A stretch of 64,000 nt of DNA, from assembly GCF_003369915.1 (NCBI RefSeq), contig NW_022881614.1:10561001-10625000 (forward strand). Reading direction: 5' to 3'. This DNA is from Drosophila miranda (taxonomy: Eukaryota > Arthropoda > Insecta > Diptera > Drosophilidae). A program made the translations under genes and the position numbers. The notes below the pieces were generated by a model. It was not told where the DNA came from and searched no databases. It saw only the letters and a list, made by a program, of their open reading frames with translations. The number at the start of each line of letters is the position of its first letter. The first letter of the stretch is position 1. Shown here piece after piece: positions 34,165 through 46,447 of the stretch.

Positions 34165-35356
34165 TATACCCGATACTCAAAACGAGTATTGGGGTATTTT
34201 AGATTTGTGGTAAAAGTGGATGTGTGTAACGTCCAGAAGGAATCGTTTCCGACCCCATAAAGTATATATATTCTTGATCAGCATCAATAGCCGAGTCGAT
34301 TGAGCCCTGTCTGTCTGTCCGTCCGTCCGTCCGTCTGTCCGTCCCCTTCAGCGCCTAGTGCTCAAAGACTATAAGAGCTAGAGCAACGATGTTTTGGATC
34401 CAGACTTCTGTGATATGTCACTGCTACAAAAATATTTCAAAACTTCGCCCCGCCCACTTCCGCCCCCACAAAGAACGAAAATCTGTGGCATCCACAATTT
34501 TAAAGATATGAGAAAACCAAAAACGTAGAATTGTAGAGAATGATTATATCTTTAAGACTGCGGAATCTGAATTGGATCGTATTTGTATTATAGCCAGCAT
34601 CAAGAAAACAATTTCATTTTTTCTCGCCCTGTCTCTCTCTAACACACACGTAGCATAGATCTCAGAGACTACAAAAGCTAGAGCAACTAAATTTGGTATC
34701 CACACTCCTAATATATCGGACCGAGACGAGTTTGTTTCAAAATTTCGCCACACCCCCTTCCGACCCCGCAAAGGACGAAAATCTGGGGATATTCAAAAAT
34801 CTTAGCGCCAAGATCTCAGAGACTATAAAAGCTAGAGCAACCAAATTTGGTATCCAGTCTCCTAATATATCGGACCGAGACGAGTTTGTTTCAAAATTTA
34901 GCCACACCCCCTTCCGCCCCCGCAAAGGATGAAAATCTGGGGATATTCACAAATCTCAGAGACTGTTAAGGCTAGAGTAACCAAATTTGGTATCCGCACT
35001 ACTGTTAGATCTTACTATAAAACGTGTATCTCAAAATTTCGAAAATCTGTTGCATCCACAATATTGCACATTCGAGAAAACTAAAAACGCAGAATCATAG
35101 ATAATGACCATATCTATCAGATTGCTGAATCTGGATCAGATCAGATCATTTTTATAGCCAATAGGAACAAATCAATTTGCAGTGGCTACGCAGCGCCCGA
35201 CGTCACGCTCAGACTGATTTTCTGTCTCTCTCGCACGCACTCTTTGACGTGTCGTTTAATATTAGCGGCGGCTGCCGGAGGAGAGCCATACTGACTAAGT
35301 ATCTGGTATAACCGTAGAGTTGCGGTGTCCGCAGCAACTCACAACGTTCCCCCTCG
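34165..35356 (+). mobile_element. mini-me/DINE-1-type Helitron, copy 7
   Basis: Starts TATACCCGATACTCAAAACG nine T-rich bases after copy 6, same orientation, ends with hairpin and CCCCCTCG. It carries an internal partial duplication: the block around CTAGAGCAACTAAATTTGG at 34680-34800 recurs at 34810-34935, and about 30 bases are missing near 35040. Confidence 0.85.
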
Positions 35357-36053
35357 TTTTTTGTTTCTTTTGGACCAGGCTAGATCTCTGTGACAATTTC
35401 AACTTCGATCAGCCACTAACTGCCGAACACTTTTTCCTCTCTGCCTCCTCCCTACGCGCGGGGTATGGACGCATACGCGGAGCGATGAAACAAACCGACG
35501 CGGCTGCCGTCTGCCGGGCACTAGCTGGCCTCTCCTCTCTGGCTCGCCGAATTGCTCCAAGGCGACGTCCCAAAGCTCCGGCGAATTTCCATGACCTGCA
35601 GCTGGTTGTCGTGGAAGACGAGCCTCCTCCAATTTCCAACCTAGGGAAATTTGCACACACAGAACACCTTTATACACTTCACTCGGCTGTTTTTCTTTTC
35701 AACTTACCCAAACGGGTGCCCCGTCGAAAGGGTGTATTGCAAGGGTATCACTATACACTATACAATGGCGTCCAATGACATCTATTTGTAGCCTCTCTTC
35801 TCGTCGAACTTCGACTTCGAACCCGCTCTCCTTTCGACGAGGAAGTCTGACCTGGCTCTGACCCACTCTCTGATCCCAGGCCCTCTTTGCCGACTGTTAA
35901 AGAGCCATCTCGTCAGATGGTGCCTAATTTTCGGCGGACCCCCAAAAACCCTAGGCCTCCTCACAGCAGCTACAAGCCTCACCGTACAACTCCCCCCTGC
36001 CAAGATCAGACTTGGGGTGCAGAAGGCTCACAAGGATGAACCGCTTGTCGCTG

Positions 36054-38560
36054 TTATTGGAGGATATCTTTCCCGTGGTATTTCCCAATGATTCGGCTTT
36101 GCAGATCTTCCAACTCATAAAGCGAATTTCCTAGCTTTCTCCGAACTCTAGCCTTCACGAAAGCGTGGTCAAGCTTAGCGTTGTATCCAGCTTGGAAGTT
36201 GCTTTGTTTAAAATTCCTTCTATAAACTTCCTGCCCAACCTGGTATACTACCTCTCTTGATCTTAGATTATTCTGCTTTTCATTACGAGCATTTGGCTTA
36301 TCCACTACTTCACGTGCTTTCTTCCTGATCAACTCCAAGGAATCCTCTTTTGTGAAAGCTACCGCCCTTTCTTCCAACATCTCCAGCGATCTCAGCAAAG
36401 AGTAAGTGCCACCAGAAGTGATCATCTGCTGACCAAACACCATGTAATATGGCGTAGCGCCTACTCCCGAGTGGATGGACGATCTCAGCGCGCAACAAAT
36501 GCTGCTTAAATTCTCGTCCCAATCTTTTTGATCCGGACGCACATACGCTCTGATGGCGTCAATCACTGAGCGATTGACTCTCTCGGAGGCATTTGCCTGT
36601 GGCGCGTGTACCGCTGTCAAGGTATGTGAGATACGGTGGCTTTTTAAAAGGCTTTGGAATTTTTCAGCCCTGAATTGGGATCCATTGTCGGACACTATGG
36701 TTTCGGCCCCCCCGAAAGTATGAAAGAGATCCTCCCGCAAGTATTTGATAACTACATCAGCTGTCAGCTTCTTAACGGCTTTGAGGAAAACAAATTTAGA
36801 ATAATGGTCTAACACGATAAAAATTGCGACGTGACCACTTCGAGACCTAGGATATGGACCAAGAAAATCAATGTAAAGTCGCTGAAATAATCTTTGTGAT
36901 TCGGCCGGCTTTCCCATGGGTGGCCGCAAAGTAAAGTTCGGCGCTTTTGTGGTCTTACATTCACTGCAATTGTTCACATAATCTTTGACGTCGTTAACCA
37001 ATCCTGGCCAAAAGTAGTACCTACGGACGCGCTCCAAGGTCTTATGAATACCCCCATGCGAGGCTAACGGATCATCATGTGACTGTTTTAAGATCTCGCT
37101 GATCAAATCCTTAGGCACCCATAATTTCCAGGCAAACGAGTCATGAAGTAATTCGCCATTCGCATGCTCAGCTCTTCGGTAAACTAAGTTGTCGACCACT
37201 TTTACGTCTGGCAATCGTGCCTGGTTGCTCTCTACACGCTCCACCAATTCACGATACCCTGCCGCTCTGAAGTGAGGAGATTCTAGATCCACCAGAAGCC
37301 CATTACTCTTGTCTATCGCTGCGGTCTCATCCTGGTGAACCCTTGACAATGCATCTGGGACTATGTTCTGGGTTCCCTTTCGGTGCTCGATGCTAAATCG
37401 GAAACCTTGCAATTTTAGTGCCCATCGAGTTAACCTCGAGTGCAGATCATTTTGGGACATCAACCACTTCAGTGATGCATGATCCGTTATCACGGTGAAT
37501 TGATGACCTTCGACATAAGCTCTGAACTTTTTTATGCACACTAAGGCCGCCAGGCACTCTAGCTCGGTCACTGTATAATTGCGCTGGGCTTTATTCAGCT
37601 TTTTAGGCACGAAAGCTATCGGCATTTCATCCCCTTCCTCCGTCTTCTGGACTAGTACACCCCCTACTCCCGTATTGCTCGCATCGCAATGTATATAGAA
37701 GGGCTTTCCAAAGTCAGGACTTCTTAAAACTGGAGCCTTGCACAGCGTTTCTTTCAATTTCTCAAAGGCCTCTATTCCACCCTGGGACATGACGAATTTT
37801 TTTTAGCAAGTCTGTTAAATGGGCGGATAGCGAAGCAAAATCATGTATAAATTTCCTATACCACCCGGCCATTCCAAGGAAGCTCCTCAGGGCTCGGAGA
37901 GTTCTTGGGAGCGGAAACTTAGTAATAGCGGAAATCTTTTCCGGGTCTGTTTTAATACCGCCTTCGCCAATTACGTGACCTAGATATTTTACGGATTTCC
38001 TACAGAATCTGCTCTTCTCTATATTTATGGTCAGCCCTGCGTGACGGATGTGTTCTGCCACCGAACGCAGTACCTCAAGATGCGAGGGAAATGTGTCTGA
38101 AATGACCAGCAGGTCATCTAAGTAGACAAACACTTGATTTCGAAGAGCTGCGGGTATTACCTTATCCATGAGTCTGGACATGGTTTGTGAGGCGTTGCAT
38201 AAACCAAAAGGCATGACCTTGTATTGGTACAACGGCCTCCCTGGTATGGTGAATGCAGTCTTGTCTCTCGACGCCACCTCCAAAGGTATTTGCCAAAATG
38301 CATCTTTCAAGTCCAGGCTAGTTACATATTCTGCCTTGGGCAATCTACTCAAGATGCCATCAATTTGGGGCAACGGGTACGCATCTTTTTCTGTCACCGC
38401 GTTTACTTTTCGACTGTCTAGACAAAGACGAGCTTTCCCAGGCTTTTGGACCAGAACCACCGGAGAAGACCAAGCGCTTCCTGACTCCTCAATCACCCCT
38501 AATCTCAGCATCCTATCAACTTCCCCGTACAGCAATTTCTCAACGGCCGGTGAGAAATGC
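36054..38560 (-). pseudogene. Element B pol: RT, RNase H and integrase, frameshifted
   Basis: Two overlapping frames. The first (38560 to 37762) is a reverse transcriptase: LGVIEESGSAWSSPVVLV, DLKDAFWQIPL, MPFGLCNA and catalytic VYLDDLLV. The second (37790-36054, 578 codons) holds RNase H (IHCDASNTGVGGVL, ITDHASLKWLM), the integrase zinc finger (HGGIHKTLERV... YYFWPGL... CSECKTTKA), the core (IDFLGPYPRS, IVSDNGSQF, ANASERVNRS) and a C-terminal domain. They are out of phase at a run of eight T (~37797-37804). No gag or protease lies upstream: only about 250 bases separate RT from the primer site. Same family as the pol of element C. Confidence 0.85.
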
Positions 38561-38810
38561 TATTCTAGTAGTGTTCCTATTAATCACGACAATGGCCCGG
38601 AAACCTGCCCTGGGGCTTATTTTTCTATCGGTATTCCAAAAATCCGTAAGAGAACTGAATGACAGCGGAAATGATTTGGGTTTCTTTGTCTTTAATGAAG
38701 ACATCGAACAGTCTCCAAGGAAAATTTAAAAAGTGAAGGTTTGTTTTAGGCCATTGCTCGTGAACCACACCCCTAAGTACAAATTTTATTAATTCCTACC
38801 TAACAGTGAG

Positions 38811-38828
38811 GCCCCACGTTGGGCGCCA
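38811..38828 (-). other. Primer binding site of element B
   Basis: Minus strand TGGCGCCCAACGTGGGGC, complementary to a lysine-tRNA 3' end, identical to that of element C. It lies 14 bases inside the LTR end instead of directly next to it. Confidence 0.8.
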
Positions 38829-38842
38829 AAAATAATAATAAA

Positions 38843-40788
38843 TGTAACGTGCAACCACGACGTAGGCGAGATGGTCCTCTCAGCTTGGAGCGGCACGCTG
38901 TCAATTTTCCGGCTACTGGCTCGTCGGCCACGAGTGTGGTGTTCTTATGTATTTTGCTCCTCAGCTGAGGCCTACCCTATTATTATTTTACATTTAATGC
39001 GTGTCACTAAGCCATTTGAAACCGGACGGAAAGCACAACACCTAAAACGAAAGACAATGACTGCACTGGTGAACGGACAACGACAAGAATTCCTCAGCTG
39101 TTCATGAGGAGTGATGTTCGCCCACCCTACCTTGGTCTCGTTGTGCCCGATAACACATGATTTGCTACAAGACCCCTTATATTATGGGGACCTACAGGGG
39201 CTTGCTGCAGGAGATCAAACACTATAGCTTCTACTCACACATTATAAACATTTATTCATCGCTTATGACTAAAATTCTTGATCCCTTGTAATTAAGTTTA
39301 TTCATTAGTTTCTCCCTTCCCCGAGTATTGGCTACGACTTAATTTTAAATAAAATAGAGTGAAGTAATGTAAATAAGTAAGAAGCTTAGATTAGATATGT
39401 TTGAGAACAGATAATTTGAATAGGAATGAAAACAAAAGAAATGTAAGAAATTTTAATCTGAGCATTCATCAAAAGGGAAGGTGTAATACGCGAGAGACGT
39501 AGGGAAAAGAATCAAGAGGAGAGCAATTATCTACGACTTTCCGATGCCCTCACTTTTCATCCCACTAAATGGGTGTGCTCCCGTGACGAACCTTCAGAGC
39601 TTTCGCCACACAAAAAAAATGGAAGATAATTTTTTTGTTTAATCAAAACCACTTACAGGAACCTCCATCGACGAAGCGCTTCCGACTTGGGTTTCTGAAA
39701 AGTTAAAAAAAAAAGAGAACACACACAATTCGCACACACCAAAAAAAAGTGAGACGACGACCGAGTGGCTCAGGCAGGTCGAGCTAATTTTACTGTGAAT
39801 TTTTATCTCTCTTCTTCCCGTCCCTCACGCCCCTTCCGCATTCCTCTGCGCTCAGTCTCGCATTCCTCTTTGCGGATCACCGGCGCTTAGCGAGCACCGG
39901 TATGTGGGGGCTCGCCCTCAGCAGCAAAGTTAGGTGGAGAAAAAGGGAAAGGGATAGAGAGATCAAAAAGCCTAAATGAAGAGGGACAATGAAATAACCC
40001 GGGTAAAAATGCTTAGAGCATATGACTGTGTTACGTTATTTTTTTTTTTTACTTATTCTTGCTATTTTTTTTGTTTCTTTTGGACCAGGCTAGATCTCTG
40101 TGACAATTTTAACTTCGATCAGCCACTAACTGCCGAACACTTTTTCCTCTCTGCCTCCTCCCCTACGCGCGGGGTATGGACCTCTCCTCTCTGGCTCGCC
40201 GAATTGCTCCAAGGCGACGTCCCAAAGCTCCGGCGAATTTCTATGACCTGCAGCTGGTTGTCGTGGAAGACGAGCCTCCTCCAATTTCCAACCTAGGGAA
40301 ATTTGCACACACAGAACACCTTTATACACTTCACTCGGCTGTTTTTCTTTTCAACTTACCCAAACGGGTGCCCCTTCGAAAGGGTGTATTGCAAGGGTAT
40401 TACTATACAACGCCTCACTGCCTGAGATATATTTCCTTGTCGTGATTTAATTTAAAAGGTTTCTCTCTCTTTTTTTTCGAATATTTAAAAACCCCGCTGC
40501 CACTCTAGAAAATGAACACCATCCAATGCTGTCGACCAGGCTTGGAATGCGGCAATGGCGTCCAATGACATCTATTTGTAGCCTCTCTTCTCGTCGAACT
40601 TCGACTTCGAACCCGCTCTCCTTTCGACGAGGAAGTCTGACCTGGCTCTGACCCACTCTCTGATCCCAGGCCCTCTTTGCCGACTGTTAAAGAGAATTTC
40701 TCTTGCCTCTCGTCAAATGGTGCCTAATTTTCGGCGGATCCCCAAAAACCCTAGGCCTCCTCACAGCAGCTACAAACCTCACCGTACA
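38843..40788 (-). repeat. 5' LTR of element B (1946 bp)
   Basis: Begins (minus strand) TGTACGGTGAGG and ends GCACGTTACA. It repeats the three pieces of the other LTR. Open frames inside match in both LTRs but have no known domain. Directly right of it is TCAC and then semaphorin-like coding sequence. Confidence 0.85.
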
Positions 40789-40792
40789 TCAC

Positions 40793-41574
40793 CGTGTTCA
40801 AAGCCTGAACACAACCAGGAAGGCGGCGGCCTCCCTCTGCCCTAATATGCCTCGTGATGGCGCAGGCGCTGAAACTGTCAGCTTTGTTACCATGGCTCCG
40901 GCACCAACGGAGGAGCAGAAGCTGCTGTATTCCAATGTTGGCTCCTCGCCGGGCAGCCAGCTCAGCTTAGAACAGCAGCCAACTGGTGGCGACGACTTTG
41001 GGATGAATAAGATTACCCTGACCTCAATGGACCCCGAGGAGGTTATGATTAATCTGAACGGTAGGTTGCCCTCTTTTTTTATTGATGATGCTTGCTCTAA
41101 CAAATATTTGATCCTGCCCAATAGATCCACAGAAATCGATAGCCAGCGTGGACGAAATTAAGCAAGCGTCCAGTCCAGGCACCATGCTTCTCTTGTTTGT
41201 CGTTTTCATCACCTTCTTTGTGGGCGGATGCGTGGGCATTGTGTGTGTGAAAGCGAAGAACCGCCTGGATGGTCAAATGGACGACAGCCACCACAATCAC
41301 TTTGGCAAGCCTATGTAAGTGGCACATTTCTCTTTAGCTGAGAGCTATTTTCACGTTAATTTATTTTCAGACAATTTAAAACCCAGAATACCGGCAAGGA
41401 CATCAATCTGCTGATGGGCTCCTCCTGACACCCTATGTCACCACACAGAAAACGCCGAATTTGGATATTGAAAAGGATCGCAGTCATGAGTGCAAAACCT
41501 CCACAGAACATTTGGAAAAGGAGCTGCCCTGCAAGACGTCCACGCTGACGAAAGTGAAACGCACTTACATTTAA
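40793..41574 (+). pseudogene. Sema1b: Semaphorin-1-like gene, 3' exons only, frameshifted
   Basis: Three exons with GT-AG introns and matching phases: 40793-41060, 41125-41314 and 41371-41574. The product is the juxtamembrane part, one membrane segment (TMLLLFVVFITFFVGGCVGIVCV) with a basic stop-transfer (KAKNR), and a short cytoplasmic tail with DINLLMG, EKDRSHECKTSTEHLEKE and ending KVKRTYI. The tail looks like insect transmembrane semaphorin-1 proteins, axon-guidance ligands/receptors for plexins; this rests on memory, and Sema1b fits the Muller C neighbourhood. After GKDINLLMGSS the frame hits TGA (41426-41428); a shift of one base restores 48 codons to the natural stop at 41572-41574. 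The whole ectodomain (sema, PSI) is missing. Another membrane protein is possible. Confidence 0.5.
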
Positions 41575-43080
41575 TGTGGAAGCAGCAGCAGTAGCAGATC
41601 CCTCTGCAAAATTAGTCGAATTTCTCTATATATTCTATAACATATTTTCGTAGTTTATGTTGCTCTGTTAGTTGTACGAGTAGTAACCCCCCCACCACAT
41701 CCCTCGAACGGAACAGACAACAGCTTCGGTGATGCGTTTGAAACGCGTCTCAAGAGTACGGCGCAGAAGCTGTTGCACCATTTTTTATATGTTAGCGTCA
41801 CTAATATAATTTAATTGTATGTATTAATTGTTTAAGTTAAGGTTATTTGGCAAAATTTAGTTAAATTTATTGACAACAAATTTCGCGGGCTGCCCAAGCG
41901 AGGGCCCAAGCAATCCGCATTCCCTTCACGCCGACTTTTTCTGTCCAAGCTGGAATGCTTGCGCCTCGGGCTTAACGAGTAGCAGCCCCGACATGTCGGG
42001 CCCCTTATGTGTATTCTATATGTATATTCTGTAAGTGCAAATATTAGAGCTGTAAAAATCTACACACATACATATCATAGTACCCAATCAGCATGTGGCC
42101 GAGAGAGACCCCCAGAGAATCCCAACCCGCAGCTCGAATAATTTCTCGAAATTCAAACGAATATTCTGCAAGTATTTTGTTAGACTGAATTTTTTTTTTT
42201 CTGTATAATTGTGTGTTTTTGTGGAGAACTAACATGCCAGTGCGATTCCGGTTGCGAACGGTATAGACCGGAAAGGTCTATGCTTTGTGGCTAACAAAAG
42301 CGTAAAAATTGTATCTAACATAAGCTCAATAAGGAATTTAAAATTTAAATGTATTTTTTATAGTAAGAACTAGTCTAAGCTACGAACAAAACTTCTATGA
42401 GGCTGTTTGATATGAACTGAGTGCTCAGCATTTTAATATTTTTAGTATGTCTACGTTTTAAGCTGTTGTCCGTCCAACTGCAGATTTTACATAAAACATG
42501 TACAATGGCAATTATATTTTATAAAGTGTAAAATCCAATTTTCGTATAACTAATATATATATTTTTATATGCATGTGTACGCCTAGTGTCTAAAGAATCT
42601 AAGCATAAGCATAAGCATAATCCATAAACGGAAAACATGAAAAAAGCTTCACATAAAATATTTTTAAAACCTGAAAAAAAGGAACATAATCGTAAAGGAA
42701 AAATTCTCATATTGTGATAGATTTTATTGAAATTTTATAATGATGAAATGCGATGCCTTCTTGGTCGACAAACGATGATAGAGTCTGATTGCATGCATGA
42801 TAATATACATACCTGTAGGCCAGGATCTTCTGATTGGAGGATCGGATCAGATCACAAGATGGAAGCAATTACACGATGGGAATTCTAAAGATTTTTATTA
42901 TTGTGTGCGTCTTGTAAGCAATTCAAAAATTTAATAAAGTCGTCATTTTTCCAAACACTGCTAATCATTTTTAGGGATACCTTAAAATTTGTTTTTATAT
43001 GTGGCACTAAAACCACACAATACTTTCCAGATCGGCCGCTGTATAGCGAAAATATGGCGTTCGTACTCCGTATTGAGGAA
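41575..43080 (+). other. Probable 3' UTR and flank of the semaphorin-like gene
   Basis: Non-coding AT-rich DNA following the stop at 41572-41574, with CAATAA at 42328-42333. A short perfect-looking stretch of GC-rich DNA at 41885-42000 (GCCCAAGCGAGGGCCCAAGC) stands out. No gene is supported. It ends at the target duplication of element C (GGAA, 43077-43080). Confidence 0.45.
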
Positions 43081-45571
43081 TGTAGGGGGCATGAATCGCC
43101 TTTGTACGTGTTGGAAGGTGCCTGCCGATCAGCTGCCTGGGCAGCTGACCGCAAGATTGACAATTATCGAAATCAGCCGAGGTCAGGGTTGCTCCAATTT
43201 GGCAACCTAGAGGGCGTAACCTCCCCATGCAAGAGTGCATGCAAATGTCAAGTGGCCAGAGCAGGTTTCCGGCTTCGATCTTTTCCTGTGCGATAATCAA
43301 GCCGACGAGTCGTGTTTTTTCCAATCAGTGAAAAGTTTTACAACCGCGCCTAATTCCACTAAATATAGTCGAAAGTGTGTACAGTGCCGGAAGGGTTATA
43401 AGTGTGGCCGTTTTCTGCGGGAGCCACCTCTTCTGTGGGCGTTCTAACCCCGAGAACCGCCAGAGGCTGGATTAATCTGTGTACATCCACGGATACCGCC
43501 GCCACTGCGGTAAGATAAATGTCGATCCCCGTTCTCCGGGCGAATATCTAATAGAGGTAACTCGTATTTTCCGCAGCAAAAGATTTCCTGCGGAAATTGT
43601 GGACCAGCTCCTCGGGAAGACGCCGCCTTACGCGCCCCAGCCTAGCGCGACACGTGCTAAGGCGCCGTAAGGCACCCCACGTTTGCGGCACCAAAAAGTG
43701 ACCAGCAAAGTGGAGTACTTCGACCCGCCTGGAAATCGCAGGCGTCAGCATACTGGTTCATCGTTTTTCCCGGATCCGCCGAGAGGCTCCGTAGATTCCA
43801 CGTGCCGCATCAACAAGCCGAGACCGCGTCCACTGCTCGTGGGCTGATATTCTCGTTCCGTCGGCCGCTCCCCGTCCCCAACCGGCGCCCATGTCGCCCG
43901 GCGAGGAGTTTGTGCTGGCAAAACCAGGCGCATTCGAGCCCTGCAACGTTTAATGTTCTAAAGACTTGCAAAGAAAATACGATCTACCGTTCCCGCTTCA
44001 ACAGACCCCTGTATTAATAGAGTTTCGTCGACGTAGAATCCAGATCTCGGTCCGTGTTTCAAAAATGGCGCAGTAAAGCCGGTGTTGAAGAAAGACACGG
44101 CCCGAGAGCAGCCCAGCAGAATTAAAATTAATAAATACGCTCTTCGGACCCTGATTTCAGTCCCGCCTATCCTCTCCTTGGCAGGCAGTCCGATGCGATT
44201 CGCCCAACCCAGTTAAAAAGTAATTGAGCTGCAGGCCATCCGGTCGAATTCGCCAGAGACTCGAACCAATGAACAAGACTCTAGAATCGCTCCTTTGAGC
44301 AAACGAATGAAGCTCCTAAAATTTAGCTTAAATATCAGTTAGGCCATTCCGTCGAATCCGACAGAGACTCGAACCCATGAATAAGACTCTAGAATCGTTC
44401 CTTTGAACAAACAAATGAAGTTCCTAAGATCTAGCTTTAAATACTAGTTGTACCCGTTCTAATTAAGAATTTATATGAAATATTGGAAAGAATTTAGAGG
44501 AAATTGTAAGAAATCTAAAAAGCACCCGAAACAAAACAGAAATTGATTGGATTTAGATCTAACCCCGCCTGAGGGAAATCAAAGGTCTCGAAAGCACTAA
44601 TGTAAACGAAAGAAAAAGGATAACGTTCTATTTCAGCAGTTGCCGGAAGATCGATCTTTCGCCGATGGAGAAACGTAATTGCGTGAGTAAAATCCTGCGA
44701 CTTTCGTTTGGTTCTAGCGGGCGCGCCCAATCCTAAGCTCTCGAAAAGTAAATAAGAAACGAATTTACGATGAAATCGCTAATGCATAGCAGCAATCTTA
44801 CACTTTCCTCACTATATCCTATATTGCCAGTTGTATACAAGCAACCGAATTGAAAGAAAATTTGAATGAATTTGTGCCAGGAATACCCTGCTAACCTTAA
44901 GATACACCTTAAGTATTAACCCCACCTCATATCACTTTATATACGCCTCAGAATCTCTCATATACATATACTCGCTGTAGATCTCTAGAATTAGAAAAAT
45001 ATGCCATCGCTGAATATATTAGTTTTGATCGTTTATCGAACAAATATATAATGGAATTTAGATAAAGATACAAAAGGATGAACTCTGTGCCGGCGTGCGT
45101 GTAACCGCGATCTAGCTAAAGGGGCCATCTGAAACTTCCGGTTTCGAGGAAGATGGTCATAGGTTGGGCGGGCAAAATAAGCTACCACACTGACATCCGT
45201 GGGATAGCAACCGATATCTCCTCCTCTTTCCCTCACTCTTCACTCTCTTTCTACTTTCCCTCTCTCTCTCTCTCCCTCATCTTCTCCTTCCTTCTCTTCT
45301 GCACTCTCCCCTATTCTTTACGGAGCGTTTCTTTTATCTTTTCGTCGATCTACCGGTAGTTCTAGCACCGTATAGTCGCAGCACGCTCAATTCTTAGGAA
45401 AATAAATCGTTAAAATTATCGCGTGATAGTGTTGCTAAATGGAGACGATCTGTACGCGCAAGAACCACCACCCCAAAGCCGACGAGCTAGAGCCGGAACA
45501 TTTAAAGCGTGCCCCGCCTTTGCAGATCGCCCCTCCTGTCCGTCTAGCGTAGACGAGCGTTACACGTTACA
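43081..45571 (+). repeat. 5' LTR of element C (2491 bp)
   Basis: Begins TGTAGGGGGCATGAATC and ends CACGTTACA. It should contain the promoter and polyadenylation site of the element. A (CT)n-rich stretch is at 45220-45300. Short open frames inside occur identically in the other LTR and have no domain. Confidence 0.92.
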
Positions 45572-45633
45572 GTTATAATAATATTATAACTAAAAAGATA
45601 ATTTTATTAAATGATTAAAGAAATTTTCATAAG

Positions 45634-45651
45634 TGGCGCCCAACGTGGGGC
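45634..45651 (+). other. Primer binding site of element C
   Basis: TGGCGCCCAACGTGGGGC, complementary to a lysine-tRNA 3' end. It begins 62 bases after the LTR end, across an AT-rich spacer, which is unusual. Confidence 0.8.
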
Positions 45652-46447
45652 CCGACAGGGTAGATTCAAATACTCGGTTGGACCCGTGGATGATTAGATA
45701 GAAATTTTCTTTTCCGCGTTTACAAAAGTTTCCTTTTCCGTTAAAGTGCTTTCGCTATCCCTTGCGGACTAGTCATCTGAAGTGGAAACCAGATAAAGGA
45801 GCAGAGTTATTCCTTTCTGACCCCAGATGACAGTCAGCAAGAAGAGGCTCAATTAACTAGAAGCGACGTAGGCTAAATCCTTCAGTGGAATTGCAGAGCG
45901 AGAATGACGAATGTCGACCGCCTGACCCTGCGGGAAATACCGCGTTAGTGTTCACACCATCCTATTAAGTAAAAGTTTTCTTCGACTCCAGCGCATTGGA
46001 ACATAGATATTCTGCTTTCGAGCGTTACTCTATCCACGATGGAGAGAAGAGATTTATTCCAGAATTACTGACGGTGGTCTCAGAGTTAGCTGTCGGAAGC
46101 TGGAAAACAGATAGATCAGGTTTTATTATCGGTTACTGTCCGCTGCCGGCGGCGAACAATCTGGGTACCCACTGTCGGAATCAGTGTCGATCCGTAGATG
46201 CGAGTCGCGTTCGAACTAAACGTAAACCTTTCAAAGGAGATATCGAAAAAGAGTAGAATGTAGATTGTGGTGCGCGAGCGTCGGTCATAGAGTTCATTAT
46301 TGGTATCAAAACTTAGTATCGAAATTTTAGTTGAATAAAACAAAGTTAGGACGAATTATAGTCACGACTTTCAGAGTAGTATTGCCAAACCAATCCCATA
46401 CTACATAGATGATAGGAAACAACCGAGATAAGTAGCATTTTCTTGCC

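Larger units (their letters stand above)
29559..35988 (-). repeat. 3' LTR of element B, split by four Helitrons
   Basis: Pieces 29559-30068, 32353-33046 and 35357-35988 match the 5' LTR (38843-40788) in order. About 1.84 kb remains without the inserted Helitrons. Relative to the other LTR it lacks roughly 150 bases near 35762 and keeps about 70 bases near 35466-35533 that the other has lost. The many single-base differences make element B older than element C. Confidence 0.85.
29559..40788 (-). mobile_element. Long-LTR gypsy-type retrotransposon B with nested Helitrons
   Basis: A complete insertion on the minus strand: 5' LTR 38843-40788, primer site, pol, polypurine tract (GGCAGGGGGGAGT, next to 35989) and 3' LTR 29559-35988. 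It is bounded by a 4-bp duplication TCAC (29555-29558 and 40789-40792). LTR ends are TGTACGG...CGTTACA. LTRs near 1.9 kb and a lysine-tRNA primer site recall the Ulysses/Osvaldo group of Drosophila; that placement is inference. Gag and protease are missing. The 3' LTR holds four Helitrons in two pairs (30069-32352 and 33047-35356). Confidence 0.85.

Noticed and set aside
43802-44017. Identical small frames in 43235-44730 and 50537-52032 that look like duplicated genes
   Set aside because: They lie in the two LTRs of element C and are alike only because the LTRs are.
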